64,000 nt of DNA from Glutamicibacter arilaitensis Re117. Its GTDB lineage: Bacteria; Actinomycetota; Actinomycetes; Actinomycetales; Micrococcaceae. Below are positions 28,616 to 39,386 of the stretch, piece after piece. The stretch is taken from NCBI RefSeq assembly GCF_000197735.1, contig NC_014550.1, forward strand, positions 1 to 64,000, written 5' to 3'. Position 1 is the stretch's first letter, and each line of letters opens with the position of its first letter. Below the pieces are notes generated by a model that made no database searches, was not told the origin of the DNA, and saw nothing but the letters and a program-made list of their open reading frames with translations. Both the position numbers and the translations under genes were made by a program.

Positions 28616-30524
28616 CGTTTTCCCGAGGGGGACCTGGGCGATCCGGTGGACCATTTCCGCTGGACGGTGGCGAATCTTCGCCGCTAGGTGAAGATTCGTC
28701 GGTCGAATCATCGGATTCTTCCGAGTCCGGGGATTCGCTCTCGGGCGGCGATGATTCTTCGGTTGGCTCTGGCTCTGGCTCTGGAGCCTTAGCCACCGAA
28801 ATCTTCACTAAGCTGCCCTGGGGGACATCGTCCCTGGCTGCAGGTGACTGCTTGAACAAAGTGCCTTCCGCATAGTCAGCGGTTACGACCTCATCGAACT
28901 GAGCTTCCAGCCCGATGTCTTCAGCGCCAAGCTTTTCTTCAGCTTCCTTGCGGCTCATCTCGGTCACGACCGGAACGGTCACCATGCCTGTAGAAAGTAT
29001 TAGATCAACTTCGCTGCCGGCCTTTACCTTGGAACCCAGCTCAGGGGTGGTGCCAATGACCCAGTCGGTTGGAATAGTTGCCGAGTTCTTGCGGCTGACT
29101 TCACCAACCTCCAAGCCTGCCTCACGCAGAGCATCGCGAGCAGCGGTCTCCGACTGGTTCGCCAGATCCTTAGGGATCGTGCGCTGCTCGGAACCGTCAG
29201 AGATGAACAAGGTCACCGTGGAGTCCTTGGAAGCCATGGCGCCTTCTTCAGGCTCGGTGCGGGTTGCCTTGTCCTGCTCTACATCATCGCTGAATTCATG
29301 TTCCACACGCACCTGGAAAGTGGCGTCGCGCAACGCGGCCCGTGCATCATCTTCAGTCATTTCCAAGACCTTGGGTACGGCAACCGGTGCCCGCTTCTCG
29401 GCCTCGGTTTGAATCGAGCGAATCACCAAGAAACTTGCGATACCAACAGCGAGCAAGGCAATGATGGTCAGCAAGATGATCAAGCCGCGATTGGACTTGT
29501 TGCGCCGCTCGGATCCATGGGCTTCTTCTTCGGCGAAAACTGGATGCTGGCTGGTGTGCGGAGCTGACTGCGCAATGAAACTGGTCTCAGTCTCGCTGTG
29601 CGTGCCGTAGATCGGCAGAGTGTAGGTGGATGGCGCTGATTGCTCATCATGGAATTCAATGCCGTTCAGCGCATCTTCCAAGGCCGCGGCAAACGCTCCG
29701 GCGGTTTGGAATCGATCATCGCGTTCCTTGGACAGAACCTTGGAAACGATTGGGTCGAAGATCGGATCAACGCCGTCCTTGACGTCGCTGAGGGTCGACG
29801 GGATTTCGCCAACATGCTGATATGCGACCGAAACCGGTGAATCACCGGTGAACGGAGGCTCCTGGGTCATCAGCTCATAGAACAAGCAGCCAACGGAGTA
29901 GATATCCGAACGGAAATCGACCTGTTCACCACGTGCCTGCTCAGGAGAGAAATACTGGGCAGTGCCAACCACGGCAGCGGTCTGCGTCATGGTTGCCGAA
30001 GTATCCACTGCTCGCGCAATGCCGAAGTCCATCAACTTCACGTGACCGGCATCGGTCACCATCACATTGGCAGGCTTGATGTCACGGTGGACAACATTTT
30101 TATGATGCGAATGGTCCAAGGCATCGCACACGCCGCGGGTTACGTGAACTGCGAAAGCGGCATCAATGTCCCCCGAAGCAATAACCTGCTTCAGGGTATG
30201 GCCGGTGACGTATTCCATGACCATGAAAGGCAAGCGATCACGGTGGAAATCGGTGGCCGGAAGCTCGCCGGTGTCGTACACCGAAACGATGTTCGGGTGG
30301 CTCAGGCCGGCAACAGCCCTGGCTTCACGGCGGAATCTATTGACCACCATCGGGTTGCTGGCAGTGTCCGGGCGCAGCACCTTCACGGCGACCTTGCGCG
30401 AGAGGACCTCGTCGGTGGCCAAATATACATCTGCCATGCCGCCGCGGCCAATCAGCGATTCGATCTCATAGCGGTCATTGATCAACCGTGGCAAGCCGGG
30501 AGGCAAAGCTTCATTGTCGCTCAT
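28611..30524 (-). CDS. pknB: PASTA-domain serine/threonine protein kinase
   Basis: A 637-residue receptor kinase that senses peptidoglycan fragments and controls cell-wall synthesis. The cytoplasmic kinase has GRGGMADVY, Lys48, HRDIKPAN (Asp148) and DFG (Asp166). One membrane helix spans about 348-368. Three PASTA repeats follow (about 380-445, 446-513, 514-581), then a Pro/Ser/Glu-rich tail to 637. It is last in the operon and overlaps pknA by 4 nt. The stop codon lies in the palindromic core of the inserted element, so the extreme C terminus or 3' UTR could differ from relatives without the insertion. Confidence 0.96.
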   Translation of the reverse strand: MSDNEALPPGLPRLINDRYEIESLIGRGGMADVYLATDEVLSRKVAVKVLRPDTASNPMVVNRFRREARAVAGLSHPNIVSVYDTGELPATDFHRDRLPFMVMEYVTGHTLKQVIASGDIDAAFAVHVTRGVCDALDHSHHKNVVHRDIKPANVMVTDAGHVKLMDFGIARAVDTSATMTQTAAVVGTAQYFSPEQARGEQVDFRSDIYSVGCLFYELMTQEPPFTGDSPVSVAYQHVGEIPSTLSDVKDGVDPIFDPIVSKVLSKERDDRFQTAGAFAAALEDALNGIEFHDEQSAPSTYTLPIYGTHSETETSFIAQSAPHTSQHPVFAEEEAHGSERRNKSNRGLIILLTIIALLAVGIASFLVIRSIQTEAEKRAPVAVPKVLEMTEDDARAALRDATFQVRVEHEFSDDVEQDKATRTEPEEGAMASKDSTVTLFISDGSEQRTIPKDLANQSETAARDALREAGLEVGEVSRKNSATIPTDWVIGTTPELGSKVKAGSEVDLILSTGMVTVPVVTEMSRKEAEEKLGAEDIGLEAQFDEVVTADYAEGTLFKQSPAARDDVPQGSLVKISVAKAPEPEPEPTEESSPPESESPDSEESDDSTDESSPSGEDSPPSSGNGPPDRPGPPRENG

Positions 30525-32326
30525 GGGGCTTCGCTTTGCTCCGGCTTTGCAGCTTCTGGGGATTCAGTTGCCGTCTCCGAAGGGGATTCGGATTCTTCGA
30601 CTTCTTCTGGTCCGGCGGAAATATCCAAAGTCACCGTGGTGCCAGGCTCTACTTCGCTTTCGGCAGCAATATCCTGTTCAAGCACGGTGCCGGCTACCGA
30701 AGGATCATTGCGTTCCTCGCCCTTGGCTACAGCCAAACCGGCATCCTGGATGCGCTTTTGCGCAGCTTCAAAGCTCATGCCGGTCACTGAAGGGACGGCA
30801 ACGGTTTCAGGAGCCATGGCGTACGTGATTGAAATGGTTTCGCCCTCTTCAACACTGCCAGTTGGGTTCAGCGAGATCACTTCGCGTGGCTCGTACTCGC
30901 TGGTTTCCTGCGGAGTCGAGTCAACGACCAGGCCCTTGCCCTCGAGTTCAGCTGTCACGGTGTCGATATCCTGGCCAACCAGCGAAGCCGAAACCTCTAC
31001 GTAGGTCACGGTTTCACTGGGCGTCGGGGAAGAAGACTCGGAAGTTTCTGAGGCCTCGGTGGTTTCTTCCGAAGGTTCAGTCGTTTCCTCGGTAGGCGAG
31101 GGCGATTCAGAGAGTTCGGAGCTCTGGGTAACCGAAGCAGTAGGTTCGTTGTCCTTGTCGCTGCTCATGGCAGGGATCAGCCAAGCCAGCAACGCAATCA
31201 CTGCGGCCAAAGCGATGATGACAATCAGCGGGATCAGCCAAGGGCTGCGCTTGGAGGCAGGTTCCATGGCTGGATCCTGGGCATCCGCGTCTTCGTCATC
31301 GAAGCCCTCAGCGGCACTTGACCCGGAGAATCCACTGGCAGCGCGAGCAGGTTCCACCACGGTCGGCATGGCGTTGGTCATCGTTGGCGCGGAATCAGCA
31401 CGCGGCACCACCTGGGTGGAGTCGTTATCCATGTTGACCACTTGGGTAGCGTCATCGGAGATTCCGGTGGCCAGCATGCCAGGCACAGCTAAGGTCGCGG
31501 TGTTGGTATCACCGGAGCGCAGCGCATCGGCAGCCTTGGCCAGTGCGGTTGCGTCCTTCGGACGGTCTGCTGGGTTCTTGGCCAGCATCGACATGATCAG
31601 CTGGCGTACCGGAGCCGGAATGGTATCTGGCAGTGCCGGGGGAGCATCGTTGACCTGTGCCAGGGCAATGGCGATTTGGGACTCGCCGGTGAACGGGCGA
31701 CGTCCTGCCAAGCACTCATAGCCGATGACACCCAGGGCATAGATATCCGAGCTGCCGGTGGCCACCTGTCCGGTGGCCTGCTCTGGTGCCAGGTACTGGG
31801 CGGTGCCCATCACCTGTCCGGTGGCGGTCAGCGGAACCTGGTCGGCCAGTCGAGCGATGCCGAAGTCGGTAATCTTCACGACGCCCGAAGGCATCACCAG
31901 GATGTTGCCCGGCTTCACATCGCGGTGCACCAGGCCGTGCTCGTGGGCTGCCGCCAGCGCGCGGGCGGTCTGCGCGATCAGCGAGAGCGTGCGGTCCACC
32001 TCGAGCTTGCGCTCGCGTTCGATGATGGTGGACAACGGTGGGCCGGGAACGAGCTCCATCACCAGATAGGCGGAGCCCTGTTCCTCGCCGTAGTCGAAGA
32101 CACCAGCGATGCCGGGGTGGTTCAGCAGCGCGGTGTGGCGTGCCTCCACGCGGAAACGCGTCAGGAAGCTCTCGTTGTCGGTGTATTCCTCTTTGAGGAT
32201 CTTGATCGCGACCAGACGTCCAAGGACCTGGTCTCGTGCTTTCCAAACTTCGCCCATGCCGCCGATCGCAATGCGATCGGTCAGCTTGTAACGACCGCCC
32301 AAGGTGGTGCCGGTTACTGGCCTCAC
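30521..32326 (-). CDS. pknA: Serine/threonine protein kinase with two PASTA domains (PknA position)
   Basis: A 601-residue receptor kinase. Kinase core: [10 protein letters not shown], Lys42, HRDVKPGN (Asp136) and DFG (Asp154). After a juxtamembrane linker there is one helix at about 362-386, an extracellular Ser/Thr/Glu-rich stretch (400-438), two PASTA repeats (about 440-508 and 509-573) and an acidic tail. Mycobacterial PknA lacks PASTA domains, so this arrangement differs. GTG start overlaps the pbpA stop; the stop overlaps the pknB ATG. It acts with PknB and PstP on division and wall proteins. Confidence 0.95.
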   Translation of the reverse strand: MRPVTGTTLGGRYKLTDRIAIGGMGEVWKARDQVLGRLVAIKILKEEYTDNESFLTRFRVEARHTALLNHPGIAGVFDYGEEQGSAYLVMELVPGPPLSTIIERERKLEVDRTLSLIAQTARALAAAHEHGLVHRDVKPGNILVMPSGVVKITDFGIARLADQVPLTATGQVMGTAQYLAPEQATGQVATGSSDIYALGVIGYECLAGRRPFTGESQIAIALAQVNDAPPALPDTIPAPVRQLIMSMLAKNPADRPKDATALAKAADALRSGDTNTATLAVPGMLATGISDDATQVVNMDNDSTQVVPRADSAPTMTNAMPTVVEPARAASGFSGSSAAEGFDDEDADAQDPAMEPASKRSPWLIPLIVIIALAAVIALLAWLIPAMSSDKDNEPTASVTQSSELSESPSPTEETTEPSEETTEASETSESSSPTPSETVTYVEVSASLVGQDIDTVTAELEGKGLVVDSTPQETSEYEPREVISLNPTGSVEEGETISITYAMAPETVAVPSVTGMSFEAAQKRIQDAGLAVAKGEERNDPSVAGTVLEQDIAAESEVEPGTTVTLDISAGPEEVEESESPSETATESPEAAKPEQSEAP

Positions 32327-33786
32327 TTGTTGAACACCGCCTCTAACATCGTCTTCATCAGTGCACCAACCGTGTTGTGGCCGGTGTCATAATCTACGTC
32401 TTGGATATTGACCGTGATGGCAACCTGCGGGTCATCGGCCGGCGCGAAACCGGTCATCCAGGAGTTCACCATGCGGGGTCCACCCGGTTCTGATGGCCGC
32501 TCCGAGGTGCCGGTCTTGGCGCGGAAATCCACGCCGGGAACGCGGGCGTTCATGGCGGTACCGTGCAGGACCGGGCCTTCCATCAGCTCGGTGAGCTGTT
32601 CGGCAACTTCCGGGGTGGTGGCCGTGGAGAACTTCTCCGGCTTCGGATCCTCAATCACCCGCAGATCCGGCGCAATGACCTTGTCGATCAGGTTCGGCTT
32701 CATGATCACGCCGTCGTTGGCGATGGCCATGGCAACCATGTTCATCTGCAGCGGGGTAGCCTTGTTTTCCCATTCACCGATGGCCATCTGCGCCATCTGT
32801 GCTTCAGATGCCTCGGCCGACGGGAACTCGCTCGGCACGACATTCTGCGGGATGCTCAGCTGCTGGCCGTAGCCGAAGCGCTCGGCCACCTCGGTGAAGG
32901 CATCCTTGCCGACTGTCTGGCTGATCTCGATGAATGGGGTGTTGCAGCTCTGGGCAAAGATGAACTCGAGCTTCGCGCGGGTGTCGCGTGCACAGATGCC
33001 CTCGCTGAAGTTGTTCAGCGGTGTATTCGTATGCGGATAATTCTTCGAGACCGGGTTGTCGATGGGGGTCTCCATATCGAACTTGCCGGATTCCAACGCC
33101 GCGACGGTGCTGATGATCTTGAACGATGAGCCGGGAGTCACCGGGTTGGTGATGGCCGGATTTAGGTAGGGGCTCAGGCCATCGATGTTGCTGATTTCCT
33201 TCAGGTTCTCAGCAGCCTTGGCGGTGGAGTGCACTGCCAACAGGTTCGTGTTATAGCTAGGCTTGGAAGCCATCGCCAGGATGTCGCCGGTCTTCGGATT
33301 AGTCACGATAATCGTGGCCTTCAAATCATCCCTGATCGCATCGAAAGCGGTCTTCTGCAGCTGGCCATCGATGGTCAGTTCAACGGACGCACCTTCGGAA
33401 CGGGTTCCGGTGAACATCGCCGATAAGCGGTCGAAGAGCAGATCCGAACTAGTGCCGGTCAACCAGTCGTTCAACTTCGACTCGAGCTGGGTGGTGCCAT
33501 TCGCGAGGGAATAGTAGCCAGTCAGATGAGCGTAGGTGTTGGGGTCGTTGTAGACACGCTGGAACTCGAACTGGCCATCATCGGTTGGAACCGATTCGGC
33601 AATGGGCTTGCCATCAACCAGGATCGCTCCGCGCGGCAAGTCGAATTCACGGAAGAGCTGGCGCTTGTTCAGCGCGTTTTCCGAAAGCGACTCGGCATCG
33701 AAGAACTGAATGTAGCTCAGTCCACCAAGACAGATGATGAACAAGGTGGTTAGCGCAACCCAAACGCGTTTGATTGCATGATTCAC
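32323..33786 (-). CDS. pbpA: Class B penicillin-binding protein PbpA
   Basis: A 487-residue transpeptidase that crosslinks septal or elongation peptidoglycan together with the RodA/FtsW-type protein encoded next to it. One N-terminal helix (residues 8-28) is followed by the PBP dimer domain and the transpeptidase domain. Active-site motifs: SSFK at 220-223 with Ser220, SCN in FAQSCNTPF, and KTG in FRAKTGTSE. Overlaps its neighbours by 4 nt on both sides. Confidence 0.96.
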   Translation of the reverse strand: MNHAIKRVWVALTTLFIICLGGLSYIQFFDAESLSENALNKRQLFREFDLPRGAILVDGKPIAESVPTDDGQFEFQRVYNDPNTYAHLTGYYSLANGTTQLESKLNDWLTGTSSDLLFDRLSAMFTGTRSEGASVELTIDGQLQKTAFDAIRDDLKATIIVTNPKTGDILAMASKPSYNTNLLAVHSTAKAAENLKEISNIDGLSPYLNPAITNPVTPGSSFKIISTVAALESGKFDMETPIDNPVSKNYPHTNTPLNNFSEGICARDTRAKLEFIFAQSCNTPFIEISQTVGKDAFTEVAERFGYGQQLSIPQNVVPSEFPSAEASEAQMAQMAIGEWENKATPLQMNMVAMAIANDGVIMKPNLIDKVIAPDLRVIEDPKPEKFSTATTPEVAEQLTELMEGPVLHGTAMNARVPGVDFRAKTGTSERPSEPGGPRMVNSWMTGFAPADDPQVAITVNIQDVDYDTGHNTVGALMKTMLEAVFNK

Positions 33787-35180
33787 TTCTTGGTCACCAC
33801 CTTGGTGCTATTGGTAAAAGTCGTTTGAGCGGATGCAAATTCATCGGTTGGTCCTACTACGCCAGTCTTTGGGCGGCGCGAGTTATGGGAAATCAGAAGT
33901 AACAACGAGATGATGATCCAGTTTGCCAGCAGTGAGGAACCGCCAGCGGCCATGAATGGCGTGGCCAAACCAGTGAGCGGGATCAGCCGGGCGACGCCGC
34001 CGATGATCACGATGCACTGCAGACCCAGGGTGAATGACAGGCCGGCAGCCAAGAGCTTGCCGAAGGTATCAGCCGAACCCAATGCGGCACGCAGTCCGCG
34101 GGAGATCAGCAGCATGTAGAGCAGGACGATGGCAGTCAGGCCGATCAGGCCGATCTCTTCACCGAAGGAAGCGATGATCATATCGGAGTTGGCCAGCGGC
34201 ACGCGGTACGGCGAACCAGCGCCCAGGCCAGTACCGAACAAGCCGCCGTCAGCCATGCCGAACAAGCCTTCAACGATCTGCATGCTGCCACCCGTGGCCT
34301 GATAGATCTCCGGATCAAAGGCATTGAGCCACACGTCGAAGCGGCGGGTTACGTGGCCCATCGTCAGTCCGGCGACAATGCCGCCGACGACAACCATCAA
34401 TGCGCCAATGAGCACCCAGGAAATACGGGCGGTAGCCACATAGATCATCACGATGAATAAGCCGAAGAACAGGATCGCGGATCCAAGGTCACGCTGGATT
34501 ACCAGCACGCCAATGGACAGCAGCCATGCAATAACCATGGGAGCCATATCGCGCAGGCGTGGCAGTTGCAGCGGTCCGAACTTGCGTCCCGCCATCAAGA
34601 TCAAGTCGCGGTTCGATGAGAGATACCCAGCGAAGAAGATCGACAAGGTGATCTTCGCGAGTTCACCTGGCTGCATCGAGAAGATGCCAATGCGAATCCA
34701 GATGCGGGCGCCGTTGATGGTGACACCGAGGTTTGGAATCATCGGAAGCAAAAGCAGGAACACTGATGCAAGCAGGGCAATATATGTGAAGCGCCGCAAG
34801 ATGCGGTGATCCTTGATTGCCCACAAGACTACGCACGCAATGACGATGGCAATGGCAGTCCAAAGCAACTGTCGAGCCGACTGTGAAGTGCCTTTTGCCA
34901 AGTCAATTCGGTGAATCATGGCTAGCCCAAGTGAGTTCAAAGCCACCGTGATTGGAAGTATTGCCGGATCGGCATATTTGGCGAAGATGCGCAGCAGCAC
35001 GTGGACCGTCAGCGCCAAAGCCGACAGAATGCTGATCTGCACGTAGAAGTCGGTGTTGTCCACGCCGTCGGTCGAGCTGCCTACGAGGTAGAACGCTGCT
35101 CCGCCGACGCACAGGGCCAGAAGCACGAGCAATAGCTCGAGATTGCGCCGTGGCACCGGTGCAGTTTGCACTTCGGTCAT
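33783..35180 (-). CDS. rodA: SEDS-family peptidoglycan polymerase (RodA/FtsW)
   Basis: A 465-residue polytopic protein with about ten to twelve helices. SEDS proteins polymerise lipid II into glycan strands. Characteristic motifs are GARIWIRIGIFSMQPGELAKI and the loop LIPLTGLATPFMAAGGSSLLANW near the C terminus. It pairs with PbpA, encoded immediately downstream with an ATGA overlap. I use rodA because of its place in the pknB operon; ftsW-type naming is also found for this position. Confidence 0.94.
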   Translation of the reverse strand: MTEVQTAPVPRRNLELLLVLLALCVGGAAFYLVGSSTDGVDNTDFYVQISILSALALTVHVLLRIFAKYADPAILPITVALNSLGLAMIHRIDLAKGTSQSARQLLWTAIAIVIACVVLWAIKDHRILRRFTYIALLASVFLLLLPMIPNLGVTINGARIWIRIGIFSMQPGELAKITLSIFFAGYLSSNRDLILMAGRKFGPLQLPRLRDMAPMVIAWLLSIGVLVIQRDLGSAILFFGLFIVMIYVATARISWVLIGALMVVVGGIVAGLTMGHVTRRFDVWLNAFDPEIYQATGGSMQIVEGLFGMADGGLFGTGLGAGSPYRVPLANSDMIIASFGEEIGLIGLTAIVLLYMLLISRGLRAALGSADTFGKLLAAGLSFTLGLQCIVIIGGVARLIPLTGLATPFMAAGGSSLLANWIIISLLLLISHNSRRPKTGVVGPTDEFASAQTTFTNSTKVVTKK

Positions 35181-36571
35181 TGCATGATCTCCTGGCAGTA
35201 GGCGGGCAGGTTGGTTGAGGCATCGGAATCAGTAGCTCCGGGAACAGTGACCGGGCAGTTCTGCTTCGCGGTGACCAAAAGTTCCTGGATGATCATCTGG
35301 GCATGCTGTTGGTTCTCTGCCGAGATGGTCGATTCGACGCGGTGGCGTGAATACTCCGGCAAGGCCTCCAATGGAACCTTGCTGACCGTGGCGACTTCAG
35401 AGAGCGAAATGGGTCCAAGCTCCTGGGGGACGCCCTTGTAGATTGCGACCTTGCCGTCTACCGTTCCAACGAAATACTGGGTCTGGGTCCACATATAGCC
35501 CCAGACGCCCAAGGCGATGACCAAGAATGCCGTGAAAGTCAACAGGATCGGCATTAGCCAACGACGTTGCTGGGTTGGCGTATCCAAAGGATCCAGGACT
35601 TCACCAGCGGCAGGGGAGCGGTGGGTCAGCAAGGCTGCGGCACGGCGTTCCCCGGTGTGCTGGGTAACCACAGGAATCTGGCCGGTCTGCGTTGCCAGTT
35701 GGGCGGCGCCCACCAGCAGGTGCGGACGCTGGGAAATCTCGTGGCGAAGCAGCGAGGCGCTGGCTTCAACGTCGCCTTCGGCGGCAATGGTCAGCTGGCC
35801 GGTATCCGGCGCGGGTTCCTGCTCGGCAGGTTCTTCACCTTCGATGACCGAATCTTGGACCACTTCGAACATCACCACGGTAACGTTATCCGGCGCACCA
35901 TTTTTCAAGGTGATGGCAACCAAATCATTGACCGCTTCGTCCATGTCCGGAGTGCTGCGGATGATCTGTTCGATCACGGGAACGGGTACCGCGTCGGTCA
36001 GCCCGTCGGAGCACAGCATCCAACGTTCCCCAGGTTCTGCCTGGAACTGGTCGACATCCAGCTCCGGTGAAGCATCTGAGTCGCCCAGCACGCGCAGCAG
36101 CACGTTCTTGTGGGGGTGGACTTCGGCTTCTGCGGGCTTGATGCGGCCTTCATCGACCAAACGCTGAACGAAGGTGTGGTCTTTGCTGATTTGTTCAAAG
36201 ACACCGTGCTTCAGCCGGTAGGCCCGGGAGTCGCCAATGTGTGCCATGTGAAGGGTATCGCCCGAGAGCAGCAGAGAAGTGACAGTGGTTCCCATGCCGG
36301 AAAGCTTGGGATTGGCGCCAACGAGTTCATTGAGCACCAGATTGGCTGCCTGGATCTCATCTGGAAGGGCGTTTTGCGGATCTGCTGTTCCATCGTGGTC
36401 AAGGTGCACCAGATCAAGCACGGTAGAGGCCGACGCGACGTCACCGCCGACGTGTCCGCCCATGCCATCGGCGAGTACTGCAAGGTACGCGCCAGCATAA
36501 GCGGAATCGTCATTCTTCTTGCGAACCCGGCCCACATCGGATTTCGCAGCGAATTTTAGTTTCAGGGCCAT
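35177..36571 (-). CDS. pstP: PP2C-type serine/threonine phosphatase
   Basis: A 464-residue phosphatase that reverses PknA/PknB phosphorylation. The N-terminal PP2C domain (about 1-235) has the metal-binding DGMGGH motif, SGMGTT, HIGDSRAYR and the CSDGLTD and PDNVTVV segments. A linker, one membrane helix (around WLMPILLTFTAFLVIALGVW) and an extracellular domain of about 110 residues follow, ending in a Cys-containing C terminus. Same architecture as PstP of mycobacteria. ATGA overlap with rodA; 3 bp after fhaB. Confidence 0.95.
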   Translation of the reverse strand: MALKLKFAAKSDVGRVRKKNDDSAYAGAYLAVLADGMGGHVGGDVASASTVLDLVHLDHDGTADPQNALPDEIQAANLVLNELVGANPKLSGMGTTVTSLLLSGDTLHMAHIGDSRAYRLKHGVFEQISKDHTFVQRLVDEGRIKPAEAEVHPHKNVLLRVLGDSDASPELDVDQFQAEPGERWMLCSDGLTDAVPVPVIEQIIRSTPDMDEAVNDLVAITLKNGAPDNVTVVMFEVVQDSVIEGEEPAEQEPAPDTGQLTIAAEGDVEASASLLRHEISQRPHLLVGAAQLATQTGQIPVVTQHTGERRAAALLTHRSPAAGEVLDPLDTPTQQRRWLMPILLTFTAFLVIALGVWGYMWTQTQYFVGTVDGKVAIYKGVPQELGPISLSEVATVSKVPLEALPEYSRHRVESTISAENQQHAQMIIQELLVTAKQNCPVTVPGATDSDASTNLPAYCQEIMQ

Positions 36572-36574
36572 AGG

Positions 36575-37054
36575 CTAGGACTTCAATTCCATGACAGTCT
36601 TTCCGATGCGGATTCGCTGGCCGGGTTCCACGGCCTGGGCACGTGAGAGCTGGCTGTCGCCCACAAAAGTTCCGTTGGTCGAACCGAGGTCTTCAATGAA
36701 CCAGCGCGAGCCCTGCGGGAACAGTCGGGCATGGCGCCCGGAAGCATAGTCATCATCAAGAACGACGGTGGCATCCTGGGCGCGGCCGAACAAGATCGGC
36801 TGGCCGCGGAGCGGAATGCTGCTGCCAGTCAACGGGCCTTCCACAACTTCTAAAGTGGTGGCGGCCTTGCGGGCAGGCACTTCTGGTTCAGCTAGCTCTG
36901 GGTTCTTCTTCAGTTCCCGGGCACTGGGCTTGCCGGTGCGGGCACGTGAGCCGATGGCCAAATCGCGACGCATTGATCCGACGACGCTCAAGACCAGCAA
37001 CCAGATGAGGACCAAAAAGCCCAATCGGAACAAGCTTAGAACCAGATCGTTCAT
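36575..37054 (-). CDS. fhaB: FHA-domain protein FhaB (FipA)
   Basis: A 159-residue protein with one N-terminal membrane helix (LVLSLFRLGFLVLIWLLVLS) and a C-terminal forkhead-associated domain that binds phosphothreonine. FHA signatures are FGRAQDATVVLDD, GRHARLF, LGSTNGTFV and RIGKTVMEL. In relatives it is a PknA/PknB substrate that links signalling to FtsZ and wall synthesis. ATGA overlap with fhaA. Confidence 0.94.
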   Translation of the reverse strand: MNDLVLSLFRLGFLVLIWLLVLSVVGSMRRDLAIGSRARTGKPSARELKKNPELAEPEVPARKAATTLEVVEGPLTGSSIPLRGQPILFGRAQDATVVLDDDYASGRHARLFPQGSRWFIEDLGSTNGTFVGDSQLSRAQAVEPGQRIRIGKTVMELKS

Positions 37055-37866
37055 GCGCGGCCTCCGTTGTTTGCGGTAATCAGTCGAAAGACGATTTTTG
37101 TCTGTCCGATGGTAATGATCGAACCGTCAAATATACGGGTTTCTTCCGAAATCTTCTTGCCATCTACGTAAGTACCGTTGGTGGATCCCAAATCGGTGAC
37201 GACAAAGCTGGTTTTGCCACGGGTCTCTACCCGAACATGCTGGCGGGAAACACCCGAATCATCCACTGGAATATCAGTGCTTGCCGAACGGCCCAACACG
37301 ATGGAATGGTGATTCAACGCGAAACGCTGTCCGGCGACCTCCAAGATCGCCTGCTTCTGCATTGGCTTATTGGGGATTTCAGCAATCGGACGCACCGTTG
37401 GACGTGGCTGTGCGGTTGTCTTCGGAGCAGCAACAGGTGCTGCTGGTGTGGTTGCCGGCCTCTTCGCCGGTGCTGAGGCCACTGGCCGCGCGCTGGATTC
37501 CTTGACCGAGCTGGCAATTTCCATTTCGCCAGGCTTGAAATCACCCTTGGAAACGAAATGGATCATGACATCGCCACGAACTGAGTAGTCCTGGGCGACC
37601 GCATGCTCGGCGGTGACCTTTGCCATCTCATTGACCACGCCGCGGCCCCATCCCTGGGCGGTGTTGTAGTCCTTGGAGCTTAATGAGACGACGAAGTCAT
37701 TGGCTGCGAGGCTGCGGCCTTCGCTGATCGGCATGATGCCGCGGTCCATCTCATTGCGTATGGCGGTAGTCAGTTCGACTGGCTTGAGATCTGCGGTGCT
37801 GGTGCCACGAAAGAAGCTAGTGACGACCTTCTCTAAGCCGCGTTCGACATTGTCGAGAAAGCCCAT
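37051..37866 (-). CDS. fhaA: FHA-domain protein FhaA (DUF3662 plus FHA)
   Basis: A 271-residue cytoplasmic protein. The N-terminal DUF3662 domain (about 1-125) starts MGFLDNVERGLEKVV. A Pro/Ala-rich linker follows, then a C-terminal FHA domain with VLGRSASTDI, SRQHVRVE and DLGSTNGTYVDG. FhaA binds phosphorylated wall-synthesis regulators such as the MviN pseudokinase. ATG 37866 has AAGGAG nine bases upstream, which overrules the longer reading to 37941. First gene of the seven-gene signalling/wall operon. Confidence 0.95.
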   Translation of the reverse strand: MGFLDNVERGLEKVVTSFFRGTSTADLKPVELTTAIRNEMDRGIMPISEGRSLAANDFVVSLSSKDYNTAQGWGRGVVNEMAKVTAEHAVAQDYSVRGDVMIHFVSKGDFKPGEMEIASSVKESSARPVASAPAKRPATTPAAPVAAPKTTAQPRPTVRPIAEIPNKPMQKQAILEVAGQRFALNHHSIVLGRSASTDIPVDDSGVSRQHVRVETRGKTSFVVTDLGSTNGTYVDGKKISEETRIFDGSIITIGQTKIVFRLITANNGGRA

Positions 37867-38147
37867 TATCCGTGCTCCTTTCCTTAGGGTCCATGGCTGG
37901 TTGGCGGGAGGCTGCATCCACCCTGACCAAGCTGCGAACACAGAACTTCATAATCGATCTTACTGTTTTCAGCTGTGCAAATGCCGAAAAGCTTCGAGGA
38001 ACTCAAGTGCATCAATATCAACGATAAATGCCGAAAAAGGTTCCTTGTGTGTCGCTAACCACAATCAGGGGTTTCGATTAGGCGAACGGAAAATGTATGT
38101 GTAGGCTATTTCTTGTTGCAAAGAACGAATGCAGCAAAAAAGAATAT

Positions 38148-38231
<84 letters not shown>

Positions 38232-38238
38232 CAAATGG

Positions 38239-38276
38239 AAAATAGCCTCTGATCTTCGGATCACGGGTTATTTTTT
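38239..38276 (+). terminator. Terminator after tRNA-Leu
   Basis: Inner stem TGATC-TTCG-GATCA (38250-38263), outer AAAATA/TATTTT arms, then a run of Ts at 38271-38276. Confidence 0.85.
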
Positions 38277-38315
38277 CGTTAAAAGTGAAACTGAATCGTT
38301 ACCTTCCAAGGTGTG

Positions 38316-38771
38316 TCAGAGTGCCGAACTTCCGCTGACAGTGACGCCGCGGCGCTTGAGCAGCGCAGCAAGCACTCCATCGCCTTCGACGAGCTTTCCG
38401 TAATGCGTGCCATCGTAGATGCGTCCGCAGCCGCATGAAGGACTGCGATCTTGCAAAATCGCTTCGGTGATCCCCTCGCGCTGAATGACAGCCACGACTT
38501 TCTGAGCACCGTCAATAAACTGATTGCTGACATCTTCACCGTTGATATCAATAACTGCACCTAGGCCGTCCAGTACCGCTTGGCCGTCGCCCCCGACGAT
38601 TTCTGCCGGTGGCCGGGGCGTTGGCAGATTTCCAAGCTCTTCGGCGCAAAGCGCGATGGCTTCGTTGTGTTCCACGGATTCGAGAATTTCCGGGTCGGTT
38701 TTAGCCTTGCCGTCATATCGGCAAGGAATGCCAGCCAGGCAGGAGCTAACGAGTATCCGGCGGTGAATCAC
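38316..38771 (-). CDS. DUF523 domain protein
   Basis: A 151-residue protein of the DUF523 family. Conserved parts are the N-terminal LVSSCLAGIPCRYDGKAK with two cysteines, the middle LCAEELGNLPTPRPPAE, and the C-terminal AILQDRSPSCGCGRIYDG cluster, suggesting a metal or [Fe-S] site. Function unknown. GTG start at 38771. Stands alone between tRNA-Leu and the YdeI-like gene. Confidence 0.92.
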   Translation of the reverse strand: MIHRRILVSSCLAGIPCRYDGKAKTDPEILESVEHNEAIALCAEELGNLPTPRPPAEIVGGDGQAVLDGLGAVIDINGEDVSNQFIDGAQKVVAVIQREGITEAILQDRSPSCGCGRIYDGTHYGKLVEGDGVLAALLKRRGVTVSGSSAL

Positions 38772-38849
38772 AACAGCAGAATAGCTAGAGGTACGGGCAA
38801 GGCTTCTGTGCCATAGACTGCCCTTTAAGCAGTGGAGAGGGGAATTCTG

Positions 38850-39386
38850 ATGGCGGTATCGAATGAAGAAATTGAATTGCGTGGCACAGTTGACCTGGTC
38901 AATGAGCGGAAGATCCTGAGGCTGGAGCAGGAATCCAGTGATAAATTGCCAAGCCGCGGCCAGGTTGCGGTGGAGCTGCTTTCAGCTCATGAAGGCCACA
39001 CGATTGTGGTTGATCCCGACGGACGTCGAGGCCATTGGCTGGCCCTTGATAACCTGGGGATGCCCCAGCTGCCAGCTGAGGCAGGCGAACAGGTGCTGCT
39101 GACCGCACGGGTGGCCGGCACCTGGCCGGAAACGAAGATTCCGCAGGATTTGGCCGGTGCCTTGGATGAAGCTGACGATCTAGAACAGATGTGGGCCGGT
39201 CTGACTCCGATGGCACGGTGGGAATGGGTGCGCTGGGTTGGTGCCACCAAGAACCCGTCTACCCGCGAACGCCGGGTGGAGGTCAGTATTTCCAAGCTGC
39301 GCGACGGCAAGCGCCGCCCGTGCTGTTTCGATTTGTCATCCTGTACCGATCCAGAGGTGGACAAGGGCGGAAAACTAATCCAATAG
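38850..39386 (+). CDS. DUF1905/YdeI-OmpD-associated domain protein
   Basis: A 178-residue protein. The N-terminal half (to about 100) is a DUF1905-like beta barrel. The C-terminal half has the YdeI/OmpD-associated helical motif: IPQDLAGALDEADDLEQMWAGL, WEWVRWVGATKNPSTRERRVE, then SKLRDGKRRPCCFD. These proteins are common in actinobacteria, and a role in envelope stress or bacteriocin tolerance has been proposed. ATG 38850 follows GAGAGGGG; the reading from 38832 is less likely. Its 3' end overlaps a convergent small ORF by 12 bp. Confidence 0.85.
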   Translation: MAVSNEEIELRGTVDLVNERKILRLEQESSDKLPSRGQVAVELLSAHEGHTIVVDPDGRRGHWLALDNLGMPQLPAEAGEQVLLTARVAGTWPETKIPQDLAGALDEADDLEQMWAGLTPMARWEWVRWVGATKNPSTRERRVEVSISKLRDGKRRPCCFDLSSCTDPEVDKGGKLIQ

